Shown here in pieces: positions 33,501 to 44,100 of a stretch of DNA of 64,000 bases. The notes below the pieces were generated by a model. It had not been told where the DNA came from. It searched no databases and saw only the letters and a list, made by a program, of their open reading frames with translations. Both the position numbers and the translations under genes were made by a program. How positions within the stretch are numbered: position 1 is the stretch's first letter; each line of letters opens with the position of its first letter. The stretch is from Colius striatus (taxonomy: Eukaryota > Chordata > Aves > Coliiformes > Coliidae), in the NCBI RefSeq assembly GCF_028858725.1, contig NC_084774.1, forward strand, positions 8,034,001 through 8,098,000, read 5' to 3'.

Positions 33501-34102
33501 ATTGACCCAGCCCAACAGCAGCCGCGGCTCCGGCTACTGAGTGAGTCTTAAATTTCATTGGTGATAAATACTGAGAGCGAATCAATTTGGTAGAAAAGCT
33601 AATTAGCTGGCGTGGTTCCGCATCGATCTGCGGCCCCGCACGGCCGCGCGCGCCGCGGACTCGGCCACCCCCCGCCACGGCCCGGGGTCGGGGTCCCGGC
33701 TGCCCGGCCTCGCCTCCCCCAGCACGCGGCGTCGCGTCATCACCTGCGGCCTGGGGGGGGTCCTGGCGGCCACCTGACCCCCCCTCACCTACCCCAACGC
33801 AGGTGGTGAAGGTGGTCGGCAGCAACATCTCGCACAAGCTGCGCCTGTCGCGGGTGAAGCCGGAGGACGAGGGGACGTACGAGTGCCGCGTGATCGACTC
33901 CAGCGACGGCAAAGCGCGGCACCACAAGGTGAAGGCGTTCCTGCGGGTGGAGGCGGCGGGGGGCGCGGGGCACCCCCAGGACACCCAGCTGCGGGGCGCC
34001 TCGCTGCCGGACCCCGCCGCAGCCCACGCACACCACCACCACCCCCACAAAGCCGGGAGGGAGCTGAAGAAGCGCTCGGCAGATGCCTCCTGCGTGCTGT
34101 AG
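21439..34102 (+). CDS. VSTM2L: VSTM2L, V-set and transmembrane domain-containing protein 2-like
   Basis: Four exons splice in frame: 21439-21547, 30884-31053, 32147-32194 and 33803-34102. They encode 208 residues; the human protein has 204. Residues 1-24 are a signal peptide (hydrophobic LALALGIFHYLGLYLQL). A V-type Ig domain follows from about residue 38 to 150. It has the disulphide cysteines at 58 and 137, a tryptophan pair (QWWYV) at 74-75, the DEGTYEC motif at 131-137 and a possible N-glycan at NIS 117-119. Despite the family name there is no transmembrane segment, so the product should be secreted. VSTM2L is known as a neuronally expressed secreted protein reported to antagonise humanin. 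The C-terminal tail has a histidine cluster (184, 186-189, 191) where the human sequence, as I recall it, is proline-rich. It then has a basic KKRS and a penultimate Cys as in mammals. The start is the only in-frame ATG giving a signal peptide. Confidence 0.96.
24213..24458. repeat. 26-bp tandem repeat
   Basis: About nine diverged copies of a 26-base unit built on GAGCTGTGGGCAGCGTGGTG. Frames crossing it show a 26-residue period, which is three units per repeat. It starts immediately after an AT-rich island. Confidence 0.88.
28061..28301. repeat. G-rich tandem array (GGGGGGCTGC-type)
   Basis: Some 20 or more copies of a 9-12 base unit, G(4-7)CTGC with variable last bases, run for 240 bases. 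The plus strand consists of G-runs spaced by CTGC, CTTC or CTGCC, which is ideal for G-quadruplexes. Any open frame across it is an artefact of glycine codons. Confidence 0.9.
30661..30797. repeat. 32-bp tandem repeat upstream of VSTM2L exon 2
   Basis: Four full copies and one partial copy start at 30661, 30693, 30725, 30757 and 30789, exactly 32 bases apart. The unit starts CAGGGACTGGCTGAGGTG and continues to a GTGTGTGTGG end. The array stops about 86 bases before the exon 2 acceptor, so it could overlap the branch-point region. Confidence 0.92.
30884..31053 (+). CDS. VSTM2L: VSTM2L coding exon 2 (first half of Ig domain)
   Basis: The exon is 170 bases with acceptor CCTGCAG and donor GTACCG. 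It encodes ALFTETPHDMTAQAGEDVEM through KQTWASNQ, with the first disulphide cysteine at residue 58 and the W74-W75 core. It ends in phase 0 and is very similar to the mammalian exon. Confidence 0.96.
31054..32146 (+). other. VSTM2L: VSTM2L intron 2
   Basis: This is a 1.1 kb phase 0 intron. An AT-rich patch lies near 31500-31640 and a short GGGGCTGCTGGGGGCCAG duplication near 31650-31700. No gene is seen. Confidence 0.88.
32147..32194 (+). CDS. VSTM2L: VSTM2L coding exon 3 (48-base exon)
   Basis: This very short exon is 16 codons, phase 0 on both sides: acceptor CCACAG, donor GTGAGT, product LKALQEEPGKDATKIS. The corresponding human segment is present and similar. The segment links two strands of the Ig domain. 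It could be skipped without a frameshift. Confidence 0.93.
32195..33802 (+). other. VSTM2L: VSTM2L intron 3
   Basis: This is a 1.6 kb phase 0 intron. A compact AT-rich island at about 33395-33620 (TTATTGACC, CTAATTAG and others) contrasts with the GC-rich exon 4 flank. The acceptor is AACGCAG at 33796-33802. Confidence 0.88.
33803..34102 (+). CDS. VSTM2L: VSTM2L coding exon 4 (end of Ig domain and tail)
   Basis: The exon has 99 codons and a TAG stop at 34100-34102. It starts VVKVVGSNISHKLRLSRVKP, carries the second disulphide cysteine in DEGTYEC (residue 137), and ends with the His-rich, basic tail finishing KKRSADASCVL. Confidence 0.95.
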   Translation: MVKVVGSNISHKLRLSRVKPEDEGTYECRVIDSSDGKARHHKVKAFLRVEAAGGAGHPQDTQLRGASLPDPAAAHAHHHHPHKAGRELKKRSADASCVL

Positions 34103-35205
34103 GCAGCTGGTGCCGGGGGGACGCCGGAGCCTCCCGCCGCCCCGGACTCAGCGGAGCCATCGAGGGTCCCGCGCCCCCTGCCAGAGACTGGCCCCACCAT
34201 CCCGTCTTGCCCACCGACCCCCTCCTCCTCCTCCTCCCGCTGGCTGCTGCCAGCTCGGTTCCTTCCCCAGCCACGGGGCGCAGCGGTGCCAGAGCTCGGT
34301 GTGGGAGCAGCGCCGTGTCTGTGCCAGTGGGGCATCGCTGGGGCCGTGCCCGGGGCCGAAGCGTACACCCACACACGGGGTCCCCGTCCCCGCTGGCCCC
34401 CTGGAGGCGGGTACCCCGCTGCTCGCTGCCTCCCGCAGTGCCACGGGCCGTGTTGCACTGCAGCTCTGCGTGCCCGGTGGAAGCCCCCCTGGCCTGTGGG
34501 ACCCTCCCTGCCCTCCCCCGTGCTTTGCAGAACCAACTGTTCCCGTAGGAGGCCCAGTTTTGTTGCCCTGTTACAGCCCTGCAGTGCGTATATAAGTTCC
34601 AGCATCCATCTTACAGATCCCATGTGTCGCCTCTCCCTGCCCCTGCCTGCCCCCACCCACCCCAGCACGTCAAGGCCTGAGCTCAGTAGAGGAAGGACGG
34701 CACAGCACGGCATGGCATGGCACAGCAGGCTCCCAGCACAGCCACGGGGCTGTGGGTTGTGCCACAGCATTGCCCACCCAGGCAGCTGCCCACGGTCCAC
34801 GTGTGCCCGGCAGCTGTGCCACAGCTGGCCTGGTTTTACCCATTGCTCCTCCCTGCCCCTCACGTTTCACAGAGGAAGGGGGGCCTGGCCAGCACCTCCA
34901 TCTGCCCTCGCTCTGTCCCCGCTGCCTGTGCCGGTGCGGCTCTTGGCCCCCCAGTCCCGGCTGAGCTCCCCTTCCTCCTGCGCCGTGGCACCGCACCAGC
35001 CCAGGCAGGGTCCAGCAGTGGAAAGAGCAGAGCCTGTCCCTGGCACCCCCTTGGGTAAACTGCCACTGAGGATGGAGCATGGGGAGGGAGAGGGGGGTCC
35101 CGAGTGTCCCCATCCGTGTGCCGGGCTCTGCTCCCTGCCGCCGCTCCCCCAGCCTGCCGCTGCCAGACCTGCTGCAGCTAATAAAGCTCTTTAAACGAAG
35201 CCTCT
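34103..35205 (+). other. VSTM2L: VSTM2L 3' UTR
   Basis: This is about 1.1 kb of GC-rich non-coding sequence between the stop codon and the AATAAA signal. A short GGCACAGCACGGCATGGC-type repeat lies near 34696-34726. The end is inferred to be about 20 bases after the signal. Confidence 0.7.
35180..35185 (+). terminator. VSTM2L: Poly(A) signal AATAAA for VSTM2L
   Basis: This is a canonical AATAAA in the context CAGCTAATAAAGCTC. It is followed within 25 bases by a GT-rich stretch (CTCTGTGCTCTCTGT), the usual arrangement of a cleavage site. Confidence 0.88.
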
Positions 35206-37410
35206 GTGCTCTCTGTCCCTGGCACACTGAGAGGACGTGGGTTTGGTGCTGTCATGGCTAAGAAGGGGCACAGCTGGGGTTGCCCCTGGGGGCTGCTGGG
35301 CTGGTGGGGATGGGCATGATGAGGATGGGCATCACCACCTGCAGCTGAGGGCTCGGAGCATTTAAAAGCTGCAGCTGGGGAGCTCCCTGTCCTGGCTGGG
35401 AGGAGAGTGATGCAGCCTGTGAGTGCAGGACACGGCTGGCTCCCAGGTAAGCAGGGGCTGCTCTGCACTGGGGGTGCTGGAGATTGGGTGGGTGAGCTGC
35501 TGGGCTCCAGCCTTGGCCCCTCCTGGGCTCCTGGAGACAAGGCTTTGTCCCCAGGCAGGTGGGACACGGGGGTCCCCAAAGCATGGGTCCGGCTGTGCCC
35601 CAGGGCCAGGCTCTGGCTCGCTCACGGGAGCAGCTCCCGGCCCCGCTGTGGCCGCGGCTGCTTCGCAGGTTGTTAATGCCGGGAGCGCCGTCGCACTCAC
35701 CTCTCGCTCGGCTGATGGGAAGCGATTTGTCAGGTGTTAGAGCAACAAAAGCAAACGCTGTTGTGCTGGTGTCAGCCGGCGGCAGAGCCGGGGCATGGCG
35801 GGGGCTGCGCTCCCCTCTGCCCCCGCTGCGGGGTCACCTGCAGAGCCAGCGGCTCAGGGAGCAAAGGGGCACCCAGGCTGTGCGGGCACCCAGGGTGCTC
35901 TGTCGGGAGCAAAGAGTGAAGCGGCTGCAGGGCAGGGGGCTGGGGGCAGGATTCTGCGTCGCCACAAGCAGGAGCAGCCGCTGTGACGAGGCTCTGGCTG
36001 ACAGGACTATGGGGTCTGTGCTCTGCTCCTTGTCAGGGAACCGTTATCACAGGGAGGAGGAAAGGGAGTGGGTTGCAGATCTGCTGCTGGTGCAGTAAAA
36101 AACAGGCTCTGGAGGAGGAATAGGGAGGGGCAGGGTGAAAGGCTGCACATCACCTAAAACGGGGAGTAAACAAATTGCTGTGTTGTGTAGTAATTTGCAA
36201 AAGCTAGAGGCCAGCGTTAAAAACAACAGGTTTTATGAGAAGAGATTAATTCTGGGGTGTTTACGTCAAGTCTCGGAAGTGAGAGTTGCAGGAGAGGCTT
36301 GTGCTGGCTGCGTGTGCCCGGCCGGCTCTGTGCACAGAGGGGTGGCTGGATGTGGGTTTCTCTGCTCCTGACCTGTGGGGAGGGGGCTGAGGGGCTGTGC
36401 CAGGGTGCTGCCCTCCCCTCGGGGCTCCTCAGGGTGCAGGGCAGTGCAGCAGCCTCAGGGCTCGGCTGAGACTGGCTGAGCTTAACATGCAAGTCACTGC
36501 TGGGCAGGAGCCTGCCTCATGAAAGCACCGTTTGCACCTGTCACTCTTCTGGCCATCACCCTGCTTCAGACAAAAGCAATTGACTGTGCCTGTGACAAAG
36601 CTGAGGCGATAAGGGAGCTGGGCAGGGCTGGGACGGGTGGCTGTGTGCCAGGGCACTGGGCACAGGGCCCGAGGCCACGGGGACAGTCCCTGGCAGCCTG
36701 GCAGGGCCACTGCTGCTGCCCAGAGCTGGCCAGGTCACAGGGCCCAGGGCACATGTGGGTGGCCCTGAAGCCCAGCAGTGGGAGGGGGCTTCTCACCAGC
36801 CCAGCCAGGGCTGATCCAAGCTGCAGGCACATGGCCCAGGCTGGCTGTGGCAATGTCTCTCTCACCCTGGCAGGAGGCAGAGCCGCTGAGACCCCTGGTC
36901 AGGGGGTGGTGCAGAGAGGAGAGGGTCTGGTGCAGCACAGAGCTGCTGGGTGCTGCTGCCTCAGCGTGAGCCCTGGGGGGCAGGAGCCAGCCTGGGCACC
37001 TGATGGATGAGTTTGATCCAGCGCTGCAACAACCCAGAACATTCTGCACCAGCCCCGAGGGTGCTTTGGAAAGCAAAGGTAATATTTCACCTTTCTGCCT
37101 CTCCTGTCTTCCCCTGTCAGATCAGCTCTGAAGGGTTCCTTTGTACAAAATCCAGCCCAGAGTTAAGCACTGAATAGCTATTAAAAAAAGCATGAAAGGG
37201 TAAAGGCTGAACTGCAGCCCTGTCCTGCCTGGTGGAAACTGCTGGTTTGTGTCCTTCCTGGAGAAGCAACCATGAGATCAGCCTGAACAAAACAAGGGAG
37301 ACGGGGGAGGTGATCCCAGCTGTGGGGTGTGGGCAGGAGGAGCAGCCCCTCGGTCCCAACAGCTGAGATGTGTTTTAGATGCTCACCCAGGACCCACAAC
37401 AGTGATGCAC
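35206..37410. other. Gap between converging VSTM2L and TTI1 3' ends
   Basis: The gap is about 2.2 kb. It is GC-rich with one AT-rich island at about 36155-36285 (AACAAATTGC, TTTTATGAG, GATTAATTC). Open frames on both strands are short and unrecognised. I see no gene. Confidence 0.75.
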
Positions 37411-37434
37411 AAAGCCTGTCCCATGTAACAACAC

Positions 37435-37440
37435 TTTATT
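37435..37440 (-). terminator. TTI1: Poly(A) signal AATAAA for TTI1
   Basis: TTTATT on the plus strand reads AATAAA on the minus strand, in the context CAAAGCAATAAAGTG. It is 450 bases after the TTI1 stop and followed by a GT-containing stretch on the minus strand. Confidence 0.85.
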
Positions 37441-37691
37441 GCTTTGGGTTCTGCACTTCTGAGCTTGCTCCCGAACTTGATCAGGATCTGGCCTTTTGCA
37501 CACAAAAGCACCACAAAGGGCTGAGTGGTGGGAAGCAACTTCTGGGGAAATCCCTCCCTTCATACCAAAGAACTTGATGTGCCACAGCCCTGGGGCTTCT
37601 CTCCAGCACCATGTGCAGAGAACCACCAGTCTGGAGGACCTGGGGCAATGTCCCCACCTCATCCTCAACTGTGCTTTAAAAATACATCTTT

Positions 37692-37798
37692 GCCCCTGGG
37701 GAAGGTGCCTGGAGCAGGGCCCCAGCCTGGGCCCATCCTTCCTCAGCCCCTGGGGAAGGTGCCTGGAGCAGGGCCCCAGCCTGGGCCATCCTTCCTCG
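37692..37798. repeat. 54-bp direct duplication in the TTI1 3' UTR
   Basis: Two adjacent copies start GCCCCTGGGGAAGGTGCCTG at 37692 and 37746. They differ by one base change and one missing C. The near identity implies a recent duplication. Confidence 0.93.
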
Positions 37799-37889
37799 GC
37801 CCCAGAACCATTTGGGGCCTGAGGGCCTCTTCCCTGGCGAGCTCTGTCCCGGCCGTTCCTCTCTCCCCTCCCTGCTGCTCCTGGGTGTC

Positions 37890-38106
37890 TCAGGGTGGAG
37901 GTGTCTCTGTTGAGCTCTCCCACTGCTGCAGCCTGTCCAGCAGCAGTAGCACGCTGTCGGTGAGGTCGTCCCGCTGCCTCCCCATCCCACTGAGCTGCGG
38001 CGGCCGCAGGCTGGCGTGGGGTGGCTGCCATGGCCTGGGGCACCACAGCTCGTTCAGCAGCAGCCAGGTGCTGTCAGGGTCCATGTGCATCAAGTGGAGA
38101 AAAACA
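37890..38106 (-). CDS. TTI1: TTI1 coding exon 7 (last)
   Basis: The acceptor TTCAAAG precedes 38106. The exon completes a split Ser codon, then reads [20 protein letters not shown] and on to a proline- and leucine-rich end ([19 protein letters not shown]-stop). The start is strongly conserved. The last 40 residues diverge from the human C-terminus. Confidence 0.94.
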
Positions 38107-41100
38107 CTTTGAAAACAGTGGGAAGAAAGGAAAGAGGAGTAAGGAGAAGGTCTTGTGATTGGCACCCAACAGGGCCCTTACTGGAGGGCTGTGCAAAGCT
38201 TTGATGACGTCTCCAACCTCTGAGCTTGAACAGACCTGGAGGGTCATTAGAGCCATTAGAAGGGCTCCTCTGCCCAGCAGACAGCTCAGTGGTTTCTCAT
38301 CTCTGGGCAAGTGGGAGAAAACCAGTTGTTATGCTGCACAGTAAGTGCCTGACATCAAACAGGCAGCTGGTGAATCCCTGGTCTGGGTGCTGTGGGCTGC
38401 TGCAGCCTCCCCACACCTGCCTGTGCTGCCTGCAGCGGGGGAGCCTGGGACCATCACTCCTGCAGAGCTCCTGAAAAGCTGTGTATGTTGTCCACCACCC
38501 TCTCTGCTTTTGGGGGAGTGACGGGGTCAGCCCAACTGGACTGTTCTTCCTTTCAGAGGTGGTAGAGCCAAGGCTCTTTCAAGCTGCATTCTCTGCCAAG
38601 GGCTCTCTGCTCACCTGAGGGCTACCCTCATTCCAGGTTCTTATTGGCTGCCTCCAAAGCTTCTTCCTTCAGCACAGCACCTTTCCCAAAGCAGGATTTT
38701 GTCAGAAAAACAAAGCCCAAAAAACTTAATTAACATGAGAGTGGAGGAAGAGAGGAATGGCAACTTCCTCTGAAGCTCAACCGCTGTGTGGTGGCTTTTC
38801 CCTTTGAATTTCAATGCCCCAGGGCCAGATGGGGGGTTGACTTTTGAGTGTGCACTTCACACTCCAGCTGTGAGCTGCTGTAGATGCTGGTCAGTCCTGC
38901 TGGAGGGCCAGAAATGAGCAAATGGCTGATGTGGGTGACCTGGGCTTAGTGGTTGGAGTCAATGATCTTAAAGGGCTTTTCCAACCAAAACGATTCTGTG
39001 ATTTCTTCCTTCCAGGAACCTTTAGGCTCAGTTGGGTCTGTGTCAGGGTTTAATGCACTGAAGGTGTACTGGGCTTAACTGGCATGAAATTCTCTGCCTG
39101 TGCCATGTACAACATCAACTAGAATGTTGAGGGTGTCTGGACAGTGATGAACCCTCTGTGCTCCCACAGACTGGAGCATCAAACTTATGGGTCAGCTTTC
39201 TGAGACCTCAGTCACCACCCAGCCCCATCATCTTCAGGTCTGTAGTTTCCACTGACTCTGTGGGGCTGTGAGAAGCACAGCTGAGTGAGGACATGGGCAG
39301 AGAAATCAGAGGGCAGATCTGTCTCTGATTCCCCAGCAAGCACAGGACAGAAATCTCTCAAATGAAGGATCACCTGCCACAAAATCCAGACCCAACTCCT
39401 GTCAAAACCACCCTGAAGAACTTTTATCCCCAAATTGAGCTGCAGGAATCCCTTTTAGAAGCTCTCTCTGAAAGGGGGTGCAGCGCTGTGGGTAACCTGG
39501 AGAAGCACACAGATGGCTGGAGGCTCTAGAAAACTCCCTCACCTCTCCACAGTTACCTTGTGGCTGTGTGACTCATCCCCTGAGCAGCCAGTTGTTGCCT
39601 TTGCCTGTCTCTGTGCAGGTCTCTAAGCAGCAATGGGCACAGATTTTGGCAGTGTCCCCTCCTGAAGGTGCCTGTGGTGCCTATCTGTCTGTTCCAGAGG
39701 AATGCTGCTTGAACCTGCTCCAAAAGTGACAGCTCAGCTGGCAACAGCAGCATCAGCATCTGCCTTCCTCCTGGGGCACAGCCTGGTACAGGCTCTGCTC
39801 CTAGCCGTGGCACTGCAAAAGGGGTGACTGGCCTGTGTGCCAGTCTCTGGGTCCCAGGCTGGAGCTTGCACCAGCTCTCCAAGCCCTGCCAGGTGCTCTC
39901 TTGCCCATGACAGCAGGCATGGGCAGCTCTGCCTGCCCACAAACAGCAGGTCCCAGTGGTTTCCCCCAGCTTAGGATGGGCTGCTGCTGCTGGGCAGCTG
40001 CACAGAAAGAGTCCTCACTCCTTACAGCTGGGGTGGATGGAGCCAGGCAAGAGATGAGCCTCTGAGAAGTAAACCTGGGCACAGGGAACATGATTCACCT
40101 GGCTTCTGCTTCCCCAGCATGTGCACAACTTTTTACCTCCTGTATTCCCAGCAAGGATACTCTGCCCTCCAGCTGGGGTTGGCTGCTCTGGAGGGTGCAG
40201 CCCTCAGGAGATTAGCTGGACCCTGGAGAACTCAGCTGCCTCTTGTGCCTGTGATGGCCTGAGGTGAGTGATAATCTCCCTGTAACCCAGAGTGCTGTGC
40301 AGCTTAAAGAACAACTTCACTTCTGCCTTTTCAAACTAACTCTGGGGTAGTTCCTAAGCAACCTGTTTCCATGGCAAAGGAACCTGGGGTTAACCCAGCT
40401 TTGTTTTCTGTTGTTGCCTTTTTATTTTTTCACTTAAATATCATTTTATTGACTTTTGCCTTGTGCAGGTGGCTGTTCTAGTGCAATTCAGCCCAGCTTC
40501 TGGAAGACATCTGTCAGAAATACCCAACAAACTACACAAACCAAAAGAGGTATGCTGGGTGATCAACTTTGGTATCTGAAAGGGTCCAAAAATAGCTCAT
40601 ATTTGTTCCAGGTATGCTCAACAACTTTCTCTACTAGCACAAAGCACAGCTGGGCTGTTGTGTTGCCTTGTCTTTTCCCAAGCTCCAAGCAAAGCACAGC
40701 ACAGTGAACAGGCAGGTGAGAGGACAAGCTCTCGATGCACTTCATCAGAGTCTGCAGTAAGAACTGGGGGAAATGTTACTGTGTTCTGCAAAAACCCTTA
40801 TTCCTCTGCAGGCTGCTGAGTGAGAGGTCAGATGGGCAAGTTCTCAGGCTGCAGACACTTACAAGGAACTGCCTGTACATTCCAAACCAGTCCCAACTGC
40901 AGAGATGGAGAACTGTTTGTGAAGCGCTGGCAGAGGCCAATGACAATTTCTTACTCCTTTTCCTTCAAGGCTTTTTTCCTCCAGCTGAAAAAGTTGTCAG
41001 GGGTGGTGCAACTTCACAGATTGATGAGAAGCTCAGATTTGCACAATGTGACTTTCAGGTTACCCCTCCTTTCCCCCTGCCTTGCCCCCACACCACCCTG

Positions 41101-44100
41101 GAGCTACTCACTTGCAGTTGCATTGGCTTCCTTTCAGTGGAAGGGAAGGTGTAGCCAGTGTTCCCTGGCTTTCTCAGCAGCTTTGTGTATTTTTAGTGGG
41201 GTTTTTTTTTAAAGCTTTGGCTAATATTCCTCTCCTGGTATACTCCCAGCAGTCATCTTACAATAAAGCCTATTGTCCCATTTCTCTTCCTCAGACATGC
41301 TGCAGTTCTGTTTTCCCCAGCATCTATTTTTGCCTGTTGAGTATTGCATGAAGCTGCAGTTACAAAATTCACTTACTCCCACTGGTTCATCAAATAAAAC
41401 TACAGGGTCCCATAAATGGGATTAGGCAGCCTCCTTGGGGCATGATAACATCCCTGGATGACAGCCAAAACTCCTTTCTTGGTCTTTTTTTCTTCTCTCC
41501 TGCTTTTTTCCTGTCTCTCCAGCACTTTGGGCAACCATCCCTGCTTAGCCCTTTGCATACCCACAGTTACTGACTTTGTGAGACCTGACCTTGTTCCTGG
41601 CAGGTCACACCTCACGAGCTGAGTAAGAATCCAAGGAGCTGAGCAAAGGCCAGTTAGTATAAATCACCATGGCAAGCTGATTCCCAGTGTCTTTTTACCT
41701 TGCATGATTTCTGCAGTGATAAAGCTGAGTTATGTGACGTGTGTTGGCACTAGGGCTGTGGCTAAGATTAGTTCTGGTCCATCTGTTTTTAGAAGCATTT
41801 AAAATGCAGAATTGTTCATATATCAGGCTGGTAACACTGCCCTTGCCTGGGTGGAAAAGGCCTTACATGTGACAGTCTGTGTCAGTTTGCAGGAGTCCTT
41901 TCAGGATTGTGGAGAACAAGGACCAGAGCTTACAGGAACCTGGTGGTCAAGGAGCTGGAGGAAGGAAACTGGAGGGTGGCTGAGGAATGATTCTTCTCCT
42001 GGAGCTGATGGTTCAGGTACAAACCAATCCTGACTTTTCCATGCTGACACCTCAAACCATGTGCTATAAAGTGGTTGTGACATGTTTAACTGATCTGTCA
42101 GGGCCCTGAGATCAGATCACACAGGGCTGAACTCAAACCAACCTAAACCAGCACTACAAGTGCTGCCAGATGCGCTGTGAGGACCAGGCCAGAGTGGTGT
42201 ATGTCTCAGTGCACACGTGTCTGGCCACCTGAGCTGCTCACAGCAAGCAATGTGGGTGCACTGACAGCATGGGGGGAGCAGGGCAACACGAGCACCTTTC
42301 CCTTAAAATAAAACTGAACTTACATCCAGGAGAAAAATGTTATTTGCCCTGAACTTTGCTGCCCTTTTCCTCCAACAACAGTAAGTTTGCTTCACAATGT
42401 AGCTCCAAATGACCCCATCCCACCCCAGGGCTAATTCAGTATTTCCCCCACCACTGCTGCAGGGGGGGTGGAAATTGCACAGCTTTTCAGTCTGCTTTGT
42501 TAATGACTTAAAAGCTTAAGACTCCACATCTCTGGACAAATCCTGGTGTTCTGCTTTCCGTTTCAGCGTTGCTTACACAGCCCAACACTTCTATTGTGTG
42601 CAGGGTATGCAAGCCTCCAGCGAGGAGCCCCTCTGCAGAACAAACGCTGCTGACGCCTGCTGCGCTGCCATAACAGCCACTAAGGTAAAAATAAACCCAC
42701 TCTCACCAGTGCAGGAATACAAACAAAGGTACAGCTACAGCTTCTAAGAGCCTGCTCCCTCCATGCTGCTGCCCAGCCACACAAAAGCCCTTTGTCACAG
42801 GCTGCACCCCGGGGAGGCCACGGGCAGCCCTCCCATTCCGGACCTGCCCACTGGCTTCTGCCCCGCTGGGGAGGGGGTGAAGTGGCCACACAGAAAGAGG
42901 AAGGGCTTTTCCCCCTGTCCTTCAGCAGAGGCAGAGCTGCACAGCTTGCTTACTTGCCATGTTCTGGGACTGGCCTCCTTTTGTCTGTTGAAATCTCTGG
43001 CCTTGTTTCCAGGTGACAACATCTGACAACAGTGATTTCTTACCCTGACCACAGGAATGTGCTGAGCAGCATTTTGTACACCAAGCAGCAAAGTATGGTT
43101 GTCAACACTTCCCTGAACTGTTTGTGCTCTTTTAACCTCTCCCAGCCTCCTCTGAGCAAGGCTGGTACCAAGACAGCTTCCCAAACTCCAGTGCACTTGG
43201 CAGAGCCTGGGTTGGTGGAACCACAGGAGCCCAGGGAAAACAGAAGGATGACAGAAGTAAATCCCCTGGCCTGCAGGAGGTATGAAGTGATAAAATACTT
43301 GGGAATGTCTGGCACACTCTCACACAGCTGACTTCCCTTCTGTGATTCTATGCCACCGGTGGGCCAAGAGCTCCAAGTGTCCCAGCATAGAAAGCAGATA
43401 GAAAAGAGCAGGTAGCACATCTTCCCCCTCTGTCCCCAGATGCAGTGCAGGGTAATCTGAAGGTCAAGTGCAACTCAAGGGCAAGCTGACCTTTCTGGCT
43501 CATTTTGAGTAGTAACTGACACTTCAGCTGAGAAAGGGGTTTTAACCCCCATGAGACCCTGATGTACAGGACTGAAATGCTGGATGGAGGAAGGGAGAGG
43601 TGGAAAAGGAAAGGGGTTACTGTGCTCCCCCTACCCCACATAATTTGCACACCTGATACACCTGCATTGAGGAAACATTACCTCTGGGCAGCTTCTTGCA
43701 GTTTCAGGGGTTGCTTGGCACTGAGGTAAGTCAGGCAGGCACCTGCCACTTTATTCAGGTCACTCTCGCCTGCAGAAATGGAACAGAAAAGAAGGGTAGG
43801 AGGTGACCTACTCAGTGGCTGCTGCCTAACAGAATCAGCTCTAAATTGGCAGCAAGAGGCTTCTGAGGCTTTGAACTGTCTGACCCTGAGCTCTTCTGAC
43901 CTCACCTGTTCAAGTGTGTTGCTGCAAAGCTAGGAAAGCAATCGAGGGCATTGAGAGAGGAAAAGAGCAACTAGCCAGCAGGCTTCTCCCCTGTCACAGC
44001 CAGCTCCAGAAACTTAACCTGGGAGAACTTCAGAGAGTCTAATTCAGTAGAGGAACGTGATGTGCTGCATTTAAAGGGTCACCCAGAGGGATGCCCCAAA

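Larger units (their letters stand above)
37411..37889 (-). other. TTI1: TTI1 3' UTR
   Basis: This is the region between the TTI1 stop codon at 37890-37892 and the predicted cleavage site beyond the AATAAA at 37435-37440. It contains the 54-bp duplication at 37692-37798. Its length of about 0.45-0.48 kb is inferred. Confidence 0.7.

Noticed and set aside
43321-43360. TGTGATTCTATG as a CR1 tail
   Set aside because: Only about 12 bases match and there is no upstream CR1 body, so it cannot be supported.
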